In this document: in pieces, positions 11,501 to 20,100 of the stretch
Layout: each line of letters begins with the position of its first letter
How positions within the stretch are numbered: position 1 is the first letter of the stretch
IMG/VR virus record: IMGVR_UViG_3300042378_000048
Span: 1-37,313 of that record
Length of the DNA stretch: 37,313 nucleotides
Origin: a virus
Strand: one strand, 5' to 3'
Translations under genes and position numbers: made by a program
The notes under the pieces: model-generated
What the model saw: only the letters and a program-made list of their open reading frames with translations
Databases searched by the model: none
What the model was told of the DNA's origin: nothing

Positions 11501-14500
11501 TTATTATCAACAGATTGTTGATTTAATTTATATTCATTTATTATTTGTTGAGCTATTGACTTTTTAACATTACCAAGTAATCCTGCTACAAGATTTTGAT
11601 TAGGGTTTTCTTTAGCAAGTTCCTTTTCTAATAATGCTTTTTTATCATCACTAATTTTAAGATTATTATTTTTAAGAACTGTATCAATATCAGATTCAGT
11701 TTTTACTTCAGGAGTTATTTCAGATTCCTCATTAAGTATACCACTAATGTTATTTGCAATCTTAGACTTTTCATCAGTTACAGTTCCTTCTTCACCAACT
11801 ACTTGTTCTTGAATATCCTCTGTAATAGGTTCACCACTTGCTTGTTGTTTTTCATAATCAGCTCTTTTATTTTCTACCTTAATAGAGTTAGAGTTTTTAA
11901 ATCTTTCTTCATCAGCAGTTAAAGGTTTATTCTGTGCAAGTTTTCTTGCAACTAATTCTATCTTAGTTTCTTTAGGGAGATTAGTAAAGGGTATTTCTTT
12001 TACAGAATTTTCATCTGCTTTTTTAGTTTCTTCCTCTATATCTTTATTACTCTTTAATCCTTCTTCTAATTGTGCTTTTTCTGCTAACTCTTTTGTAACT
12101 TTTTCTTTATTGTTTTTATTTACAAAAAATTGCTTTCTAAAATTTTCAAAAGAATCCTTAGTCATTTTATTTTTATAATGATTAAGAATTTTTGAATCTA
12201 TTTCCTGCATATACTTATCAGTACCTAATAATTCTTCTAAGTTACCTTTCATAGATTCATATTCTTGAAGTACCATATTTTGATACTTCAAGTTTTTCTG
12301 TAAACCTTTGTCAGTCATCTTAGCATAAGTTTCATTATGCTGTGCTATTCTTATTTCTGTTGCTTCAAGTTCTTCTTGTAAGTCTAAAAGTTCTTGATAA
12401 GGTTTTACACTTTCTTTAATTTGCTGTATTTGTTTATCTGCATTTCTACCAGGAGTAGCACTTACATATCCTTTATTTGTAAGTTCTAATTCAAGTTCAC
12501 CTCTTTCAGTTTTTTCACTTGGAAATACTAACTCACCTGTTTCTTCATTTACAGTAGGTTCTCCTACACCTACTGTGTAGTCATAACCTAAATCAAGTTT
12601 ACCTGCTTGTCTTAAAAGTGCAACTTCTAATTGAGCTTCATTTCTTTTTTCAGCAATCTTATTTTTTATTTCTTGTGCTAACTTAGCATCTTGTTTTTGA
12701 TTAGCTCTATTTTTAAATACACTTCTACCATTCTCATATTTTAATGAATCATTAAAATCATTTTCCATAGCAATAATTTCTTGTACTGCTACTGCTGCAG
12801 CTTGTCTTACTTCAGGTTTTAATGTTGTATCATCAGCTATTTTTTGCCAATTTTGAATAAGATTTTGAGTAGTGCCTGATTGATAAGCATCATAAGCTTG
12901 AACTGCAAGTATTTGTTTACTTTTTTGTTTAGCTTCTTCAGTTTTACCTTGAGATTCAAGTGCATTTATTTCTCCTAAAATTTTATTTAACTCTTGTGCA
13001 CTTCTTACAGGAGCAGTAAGTTGTTCTACTATATCAGGCATCCCAACAGATGCACCTATTTCATTTTGTTTTTTAATTACTTCTTGTTGTTTATTATAAG
13101 CTTCTTTATGGTCTTTAGCACCAAAAGCTTCTATTCCTATTTTCATTCCTCCACCAACTCCAAATCCTATTAATCCCCCTACAATACTATCCCAAGAAGA
13201 TAATTTTTTCCATGCATCAGATACAGTATATTCTCTACCCTCACCAGCAGCCATACCCATATCCTCAGCTATATTTTCAACTCCCCATTCTTCTACAAAT
13301 TCTTGACCACCTTCAACTAATGTGCCTTTAACACTATATGGAGATTTAGAAATTATATTTCTTGAAGTTCTTGGAAGTCCACTAAAAACTCTTGTAAATG
13401 CAGATGACATTGAAAGGTTTAAAAGGAATGCAGGGGCCATTGCTTGAATACTTACTTCAGCACCTTTACTTGCACTTTTAGTTGCAGATTGATGTAAGTC
13501 AGGATTTTCATCAGCAAATTTTTGAAGATATTCTTTTTTTGCTTTTAATCCCATTGCTATTGCATCTTCATCACTTTCACCATTTTTAAGTGCATCTTGA
13601 ATTGCTTTTTCATAAGTTGCATTCATTGCAGTTTCTAACTGAGGAGATAAATCAAAAAGTTTCTTTTGATATGTTTCATTATACACTCCTTGTGCAATAG
13701 AAAACCCTGTAGTTTGAGTCATTAAAAATGCTCCACCTATTACATCTAATGCTTTTTTTGTTCCACCTAAATTACTATTTGCAAATGCTGTAGCTCTTAC
13801 AGCTTGTTGAGCAGCAGTTAATCCTTTTAATCCACCACGAAAAGCTGATATTGATTGTGAAACTTTAAATGCAGAACCAGGACCTATTATATTTCCTACA
13901 ATACTACCAGCTATTTGAGGAGCATAATTAGCAACTGTATTTATTAAATTTGATTTAGTTTTAACAGTATGATATACTCTATCTAACTCTCTTATTTCAG
14001 AAGCTCTTCTTGTAAGCCAGTTACCAAACATGTGTTCACCATCTCCAAATATAGTATGATTATCTAAAAACTTAAAAGGACTATTTAACCAATCTGCTGT
14101 TTTATTCCAATCTTCTGCATCTTTTTTAACTTGCATTGTATTCCACATGTTTCCTTGTATATCACGATTAGCATCAAGGCCTCTATAGTCAACATCTGAA
14201 TATTCACCACTTAAACTTGGTATTCTCCAATCAGCAGGGTCCATTAATGTTCCTAAATATTCTTCTAATGCAGCAGCAGTATGTGTAAGAAATGAACCTG
14301 TCATTTTATACAAAGTATTTCCTAATCCATCATATTCATTTTCTATTGATTCTTTTCTTAAATTTTCATAAGTTTTTTCAAATTGTTCTTCAAGTGCTTG
14401 TTGTGACCAAGAACTTCCAACTAAAACTTTAGGAGTTGAAATAGCAGAACTAATGTCAGGACTCTTTGAATATTTATTTATTGCAGCTTGAACATCAATT

Positions 14501-14598
14501 ACTTCTCCATTAATTGTTGCTGTTTTTGGTTGATTAACAGGAGTAACATTTACAGGTTTAGTATTTTGATTTACAACTTTATCATCTTCATTTGCCAT
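8596..14598 (-). CDS. Large virion cargo protein with hydrophobic Gly-rich helices (2000 aa)
   Basis: It sits directly upstream of the RNA polymerase, where crAss-like phages encode giant proteins packaged with it. The first 500 residues hold several glycine-rich hydrophobic helices, at about 219-245 (with GSIVGNIIGPGS), 283-303, 376-402 and 469-492 (SIVGGLIGFGVGGG). They are linked by an acidic helix, EGGQEFVEEWGVENIAED, like those in large polyvalent phage proteins. Residues 500-1350 are mostly charged, Glu/Lys/Gln-rich and helical or disordered; the C-terminal third looks more globular. There is no signal peptide and no recognisable catalytic motif. The pattern suits a protein that is ejected and inserts into the host membrane, but that is inference. 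The start follows an AT-only leader 14 bases after the previous stop. Confidence 0.8.
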   Translation of the reverse strand: MANEDDKVVNQNTKPVNVTPVNQPKTATINGEVIDVQAAINKYSKSPDISSAISTPKVLVGSSWSQQALEEQFEKTYENLRKESIENEYDGLGNTLYKMTGSFLTHTAAALEEYLGTLMDPADWRIPSLSGEYSDVDYRGLDANRDIQGNMWNTMQVKKDAEDWNKTADWLNSPFKFLDNHTIFGDGEHMFGNWLTRRASEIRELDRVYHTVKTKSNLINTVANYAPQIAGSIVGNIIGPGSAFKVSQSISAFRGGLKGLTAAQQAVRATAFANSNLGGTKKALDVIGGAFLMTQTTGFSIAQGVYNETYQKKLFDLSPQLETAMNATYEKAIQDALKNGESDEDAIAMGLKAKKEYLQKFADENPDLHQSATKSASKGAEVSIQAMAPAFLLNLSMSSAFTRVFSGLPRTSRNIISKSPYSVKGTLVEGGQEFVEEWGVENIAEDMGMAAGEGREYTVSDAWKKLSSWDSIVGGLIGFGVGGGMKIGIEAFGAKDHKEAYNKQQEVIKKQNEIGASVGMPDIVEQLTAPVRSAQELNKILGEINALESQGKTEEAKQKSKQILAVQAYDAYQSGTTQNLIQNWQKIADDTTLKPEVRQAAAVAVQEIIAMENDFNDSLKYENGRSVFKNRANQKQDAKLAQEIKNKIAEKRNEAQLEVALLRQAGKLDLGYDYTVGVGEPTVNEETGELVFPSEKTERGELELELTNKGYVSATPGRNADKQIQQIKESVKPYQELLDLQEELEATEIRIAQHNETYAKMTDKGLQKNLKYQNMVLQEYESMKGNLEELLGTDKYMQEIDSKILNHYKNKMTKDSFENFRKQFFVNKNNKEKVTKELAEKAQLEEGLKSNKDIEEETKKADENSVKEIPFTNLPKETKIELVARKLAQNKPLTADEERFKNSNSIKVENKRADYEKQQASGEPITEDIQEQVVGEEGTVTDEKSKIANNISGILNEESEITPEVKTESDIDTVLKNNNLKISDDKKALLEKELAKENPNQNLVAGLLGNVKKSIAQQIINEYKLNQQSVDNNTDVELINFVNDIKQQIENSGNDQLTIDLEVDEQSDELNEEGKKQLELIQRLQANNNSGLDITKNKTIPNRYKFQIPVSNDPKESSDAAVEKESISYDPKEVNSKLSPEARARIKQEVGDYLVALEDELGSEPSFEKFIRDYIVNSNKDQVRGLFNTLILGWELNGMPIDNYQAVFDKVFRSRKEMASSLLQFAEEQNLMEQQAQKQADNLNKEINSSKTPVETASGEMATEVFSLGDTIFRFGYNSTNKGGNFKTIENEDGSLSTILEEYEEEDVDNFLKFKKLLRRDKFNPGTQLNVQVAANNADILIKDRDANGKVKVTPDGKAALISFKDWVVKNVKEKGNDFLKSQAYYDAVPLTIIDNEGDAVSYIHDVSKIETNDKLNAEDKKKQLADLRALRKYIIDTNKKGGTPKIEITAKTGGMIEKFPNNEKKRIRSINKNAVLARAIVSNKQITHMYVSNGNKSFIIPFDEFKKQFKIDDNQFTPELLEQLKYGHTIDVRQWDADSHKILTTDFPKVSEELVDSLMNLFSVSLTGGANKNNLITNLKKLGFSGSNMFFQYTNKFVRTQNPTSLANNKSYIHINDEGTKLRFGVKGGKEFTIENENDLKKYETELRQFLSEQYLNVKNNFNNPDINSSEFKMGLINEDGSIEESSNYNYFEYSMKDAQTDIRLENAGTADKPHFITRFQPNIEFKAVAPPNRNSAEYSSPKTETKEENKQLNNLVASTYTDEQLQKQIPLFEEAGWEFIGSTIEEKVEDAKRLLSENTNESTEFAKQLDDNLKKKLEQKPVQTPTSQESNVEAIAELKRKQQEEIDKITPIKNEKIIVDTGDNLLVELQVITFKDGSIQIATKDTKAKRYNNLSNESIQDYLKFDFELDAKGIIKTELVKDDYTDKESQKIKEAKEKTINERYDAQIAALESQQKTEETQTPLEGFEEFFNIFAESSNVDEAIQKLIDNKTITKDCK

Positions 14599-14612
14599 AA
14601 TTAAATATATAT

Positions 14613-17102
14613 TTACTTTTTATATAATGTTTCAAATAACCCAAGTGCTTCATTTGCAGTTTCAAATTTTCCTATTTCGTTTTTATTATCATCATAAAAT
14701 ACGTATATACCTTTATTATTATTTGCATTAGGATAATAAGAAATAAATTTATTATATTGATATTCAAATTTTGGACTTTTAACTGAACTTGCTTTTCTTG
14801 TAGCTTCTTGTGTAAAAGCCATCATTTCTGTTTGAGGTTCAACTTTTTTTAATGTCGATGATACTGTACTACTTTTTAATTGATTTGTATACAAATCAAA
14901 ACTTACAGATTCTCTCTTTCCTGTTAACGGGTTTATTTGACTACCATTAATTGTAACTGCAACAGCATTTTTACCTACTTTATCAAGATTTTCTAAAGCT
15001 AATCTATAATTTCCTACATTACCGTTAAATACTACTTTACCATCAGCTTTAGTTTTAACTTCAAATTGATTAGTTACTGAATTATAGTCATAATCATATT
15101 TATCTGTTTCTGTAAAATAGCTACCAAGTGTAGTTCCTTTAAGTCCAACCATTCCTGTACCCTTACTATTTCTTACAAAAGTTCCAGTAGCAGTTGAACC
15201 ACCAAATAAAGAAAATATACTTTCTTTACCTAAATCTCCTAATGCTTTTTGTACTGCTATTGCATCTTCATTGCTTGCTCCAAAATCTTTTAATTTTTCT
15301 CCAGCAGTTTGATAAGTTCCAAATGATATTTTATTAACATTATTTGGGTCATCAACATTTAAATTAACATATTTATTTATAATTGCATCTTTATCTTTTT
15401 GTAATTTTTTTATTTTATCAGTTACTTCAAATAATTTTTTTCCAGTAGGACTATCTATCATTCCAAGACGAGGTTGTTTAGTTACAGGGTCATAGTAGTT
15501 AGTTTCTAATCTTTGTTTTTCTGCTATTAATTTTGTTAAATCATTATCAATAGCAGTTTGTTGTTGTATGTCATAATAATTTAAATTATCTTTAGCTTGC
15601 TCTCTCATTAAGTTTAAAGCATTTTGTTTATTTCTTAAATTTGTATTAGTAGATTCCCACTCTCGTTTAAAATCATCTACAGATGTCAAATTAGGGTCAC
15701 CATTAAATCCTTGACTAGCCATAAATTTTGCTAAACCATTAAAGTCTGGGTCACCTATTTTTTGACCAAGAAGAGTTGGTCTTTCAAAATATTTATTTAA
15801 TTCAACTCTAATTTTCTTTAATTCTGTTTCAGATTTACCTTTACCTAAAACTGCAAGTAATTTATTTTTATAATCTAAAGATGAAGTTTCTAATGCATTA
15901 CGTTGCTCATCAAGTTTACTTTCTGCTTCTTCTACAGTATTACCTTCAAACATGGTTTCAATAAATTCCCCAGTTGTTTTATCCCAAACAATTGGGTTTT
16001 TATAATCTTCTAATGCTTTTGCATTAGCTAATTCTTGTGCTTTTATAGCAAATGGGTCAGCACCAGTCATTTCATTTCCTGTAGTTATATCATTCTTATC
16101 TTTTTTATCAGCAGCAGCTTGAGCTATTCTATACAATTTGCCAGGATTTACAAACCTCATTACAGGTTTTTTTGTTTGCTCATTTATTACAGGTTGACCT
16201 TTTTCATCTAATACTTGTTCTAATTTAAGTTGTTTTGTAGCTGGGTCTATTTCTCCAAATTCATTTGTATATAATTTATTAAATGCTTCATTATATAACT
16301 TATCAAAATTTTCACCAGTTTCTTCAGCTCTTGCAGTAGCAGCAACAGTTGCTTTGTGTTGTAAGTTTTGTATAATGGGTTTAATTACATTTTCATCATT
16401 TTCCATAGTATTTAAAATACCCATAGTTAAATCATCTAACTCTAATACATCTGTTTCTTTAGTTATTTTATACCAATAATTTCCTTTTGGTGTAGAATAC
16501 CAATCTTTTGTTTTTGTTGATTCCCAACCATTAGCTGTTTCTTTAGCATATACAGATGGGTCAACATAATCATATAATAATTCAGTACCATAAGGATTAA
16601 ACTTACCTGTTTCTTTATTAAACTGTGCACCTTTATTCATAGCATATCTTGCATCATAAGCACCCATTGCATCTTTAACTTGTTGTACATTTAACCTACC
16701 ATCTTTATCTGTAGCTTCCTTAGTTACTTTTTCTTCATAAGCTTTTCTTGTACTATAATTAGTATTATATGCATAGAGTTCTCCTTCAGTTAAATCTTTA
16801 TAAATCTCTTGACCTAAATCTCTAATACCTTTTTGTTCTTTAATTGCAAGTAAAGGATTTTCAAAAATCTTTAAAGAGTGTTCTCTAATCTTTCCTTCAA
16901 GTTCTGTTACTCTTGCTTTTCTTTTTGCTTCATCTTCTTCTAATGCAGCAGTTTTTAACTGTTTTTGTAAATCAGTTAAGTAAGCTTCTTGTCCTTCAAT
17001 TTGAGCATCAGCACCTTTAATAGCAGTCATAATTGCTTGCTCAGGTACCTTAAACATGAAATCCATTATTTCAGGTTTAGCTGTTTTATAAAATCTTCCC
17101 AT
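14613..17102 (-). CDS. Conserved crAss-like cargo/structural protein (829 aa)
   Basis: The N-terminus MGRFYKTAKPEIMDFMF resembles the opening of a conserved crAss-like protein that sits between the first cargo protein and the polymerase-flanking giants. That recognition is from memory and not from a search. Residues about 30-80 are heptad-like and charged, predicting a coiled coil, and a second long helical stretch lies around 500-570. The rest is polar with no hydrophobic segments, signal peptide or known enzyme motif. The start lies 5 bases after the stop of the 2136-aa gene, so the two are probably translated from one message. Likely a virion component ejected with the RNA polymerase; function unknown. 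Confidence 0.75.
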   Translation of the reverse strand: MGRFYKTAKPEIMDFMFKVPEQAIMTAIKGADAQIEGQEAYLTDLQKQLKTAALEEDEAKRKARVTELEGKIREHSLKIFENPLLAIKEQKGIRDLGQEIYKDLTEGELYAYNTNYSTRKAYEEKVTKEATDKDGRLNVQQVKDAMGAYDARYAMNKGAQFNKETGKFNPYGTELLYDYVDPSVYAKETANGWESTKTKDWYSTPKGNYWYKITKETDVLELDDLTMGILNTMENDENVIKPIIQNLQHKATVAATARAEETGENFDKLYNEAFNKLYTNEFGEIDPATKQLKLEQVLDEKGQPVINEQTKKPVMRFVNPGKLYRIAQAAADKKDKNDITTGNEMTGADPFAIKAQELANAKALEDYKNPIVWDKTTGEFIETMFEGNTVEEAESKLDEQRNALETSSLDYKNKLLAVLGKGKSETELKKIRVELNKYFERPTLLGQKIGDPDFNGLAKFMASQGFNGDPNLTSVDDFKREWESTNTNLRNKQNALNLMREQAKDNLNYYDIQQQTAIDNDLTKLIAEKQRLETNYYDPVTKQPRLGMIDSPTGKKLFEVTDKIKKLQKDKDAIINKYVNLNVDDPNNVNKISFGTYQTAGEKLKDFGASNEDAIAVQKALGDLGKESIFSLFGGSTATGTFVRNSKGTGMVGLKGTTLGSYFTETDKYDYDYNSVTNQFEVKTKADGKVVFNGNVGNYRLALENLDKVGKNAVAVTINGSQINPLTGKRESVSFDLYTNQLKSSTVSSTLKKVEPQTEMMAFTQEATRKASSVKSPKFEYQYNKFISYYPNANNNKGIYVFYDDNKNEIGKFETANEALGLFETLYKK

Positions 17103-17107
17103 AATTA

Positions 17108-20100
17108 TTATCTTCTTTTAGTTGCAGCTTTAATAAATGACTTATCAGTTACAGTAGGTATATTTATATCTTTAAATATAGGATTAAAGTAAGGAGTATT
17201 TCCTAACCCTAAAGGATTAATTGCAGGAATCATATTAGAAGTTTTAACTGGTGCAACAGGAACATTAGAAGTAGTAGGATTAACAGGAGTATTAGGAATA
17301 ACAGGTGCAGTTGTAGTACTTGCTTTTTCAAGTGCAGCTTTCTTTTCTGCTTCTATTCCTTTTTCTACTATTAACCTGGCTGTTGTTTGGTCAATATCTT
17401 CACCATTATGTGTCATTACATATTTACCCTTTCTCATTTCTACACCAATACCATACTTAGAAAACATTGGTGACATTTCTAATATCATCTTATTGTATTG
17501 TGCTTGATTCATATCTCTACCTTGTTTCTGCATTAGTTCAGATTGAGATGCAAAGTTTTCACTAAGGTTACTGTAGAAGTTATCAACATCTTGTCTATCA
17601 GCTAAATCTCTTTGGTATTCACCTGTCATTACTGCTTGGTCTTGTTGATTTTCCATTTGTGCTTTTTGACCTAACAACTGCATCATCTGTTGAGCATAAG
17701 CATTGTAAGCTTGGTTCTGTGCTTGGTTAGCTCCCATATCAGCAGCAATATCCATTGCTCTTAAAGTATTAACACCTCTTGCAGAATTTCTACCTCTTTG
17801 TCTTGATGCTTCTTCTCCTAATTTAATATCAGCTAATTGTTTATCTCTATTAATACCAGAGAGTGCTTGTGCTTCTTGCATAGCTCTTAATCCTTCAGCA
17901 CCAAATTCTCTAAAGAAGTTTTGATTCTTAGGAGTCATCATTCTATTTAACATAGTAGTTGTAGCAGGTGCAAGTCCACCAAACAATGTACCTGCCATAC
18001 CCATTAAATCACCACGAGTATAATCTAAACCTTCATCTGACTTAGTACCTTTTTCTTTTTTAGGTTTACCATCTTTATCAAACAACCCACTAAAGAAATC
18101 ACCTGTTTGGTCTACTGCTTTATTTAAAAAGTTCATAAACTTATTAGGTTTCTTAGGGTCTTCTTCAGGTAACATTTTATTACCAATCACTTCATTGTAA
18201 AGTGGATTAGGAATCATTCCACCTTTAGTATTAATGTATGGGTCTTTTGAAAGAGCAATATTTTCAAATGTATTTCCCATTATATTACTCATTACATCAT
18301 AAGGATTTACACCTGGAGGTTCTGGTTTAGTTACATCAACACCTACATTTTTTCTAAGGTCTAATGGATTAGTATTAAAATTTGTAAATTGATTAAGTTG
18401 TTCTTCTGTTAAATATGGAGGAGTAATATTTGCAACTTTAGTTTTAGAATTTAAAGTATTTACAGATTTTGTTTTAGACATATTATCATCATAAACTACT
18501 GTCATTGGATTTCCTTGTTCATCATATTCTAAATCTTCCATAACTTGAAAATCTTTTCCATATAGATTTTCAGTAGGAATTAGTTTATTATATTGTTGCT
18601 TATTAACTGCATTAGCAAGTGTAGGGGATATATAATTTAATAACCCATAAGGAGGAGTACCATTAACAAGTTTACCACCATACATCATCATTCCCATTTG
18701 TTGCATCATAGCAGGGTCTTGCATTAAACCAGCCATTGCTTGTTCTTGCATCATACCCTGTTGAGCTTGTTGTTGCATTTGTTGTTTCTGATTAGCTTGT
18801 TCTTGCATAGCCATATCACTCTGCTCTTCTAAAGCAGCAGTTTCCTGTTGTCTTTTAAGTGCTTCTTTTATAAACTTATCAGAAGGATTTTTACTAAGTA
18901 TCTTTTCTAACTTAGCAACATTAGCTTCTCTTTTAGTTTTTCTATCTGCCATAGTTTTACCATTGACTTTTAATTGTTTAGAATAAACCTTAGTTTGTTC
19001 AGGAAGTGCTACTGGTATTCCACCATTATCATGTGATGGTCCTTCAAACTCTCCCATTTCACCATTAGGTAGTTCATAAGCTTCTCCTCCCTCTACTTCA
19101 ACAGGAATGTTTTGAGGTACTTGTCCACCTTGTGCATAAGAACCATACATCATTTGTTGCATGTACATTGATGGGTCAATCATGCCACCATAAGCCATAG
19201 TAAAACCTGTATTAGGTTTTGTAGGCCTCATTTCTTGTTCAGGTTCTCTAATAGCTTTAACCATATCAGTTACAGCTTTAGTTGTAAGGTTTACTAAAGC
19301 ATTAGCACCTACATCAAAAAGCATAGGTGTTAATCCACCTGCCCACATTTTAGGAAGTTTGTTATTCATATCATCAGTTATTGTACCACCATAAGCTCTT
19401 TTACTCAAATTAAGTGATTGAGCATAATACTCACTTGGCGAAAGACTTTCCTTTAAAGCATTAATCATTTTTTGTCCTTTTGTTGGTTGATTTTCATCTA
19501 TCAACTTTATACTTTCATTCTTTTTAATCATTTCTTTTGGTAATTTCCAAGGTGTAGTTTTTTGTTTTGCTTTACCTTTAGGAGTATATGTTACTCCTGC
19601 TTTAACTTCAAATGGGGATGCTTTATCTTTTTCTTTTTGAGCTTCACTTAAAGTTTTATAATCAACTCCAGCTTTAACTCCAAAACCATTTCTATTATAT
19701 CCAACATTAACACCTAATTTATTAGTAGCAGGATTTTCTTCTGTAGCAAATTGTCTTTCATAATTAGCATCTGCATTAAAGTTTTTACCTCTATATCCAA
19801 CTTTAGCATCTAAACTTCTGTTTCCAGTTTCTTCTTCAAGGTCTAAATTTGTTTTGTAATTTACATTAGTTGCAAATTTTTTACCTTTATATCCAAGTCC
19901 TGTTCTAACATCAAAGTTTTTATTTTTATAATCAACAGCTGCATTAGTAGTGAACCCTTGTTTTTCAGGAACAAAGTTAAGATTAAAATTATAATTAGGG
20001 TCAAGTTTATTTCCAGTAAATCCAAGATTACCAGTAAACCCATTTTTAGAATAACCTATTTTAGCATCATGTATAAGTGGGTCTTGATTATCTCTTGATA

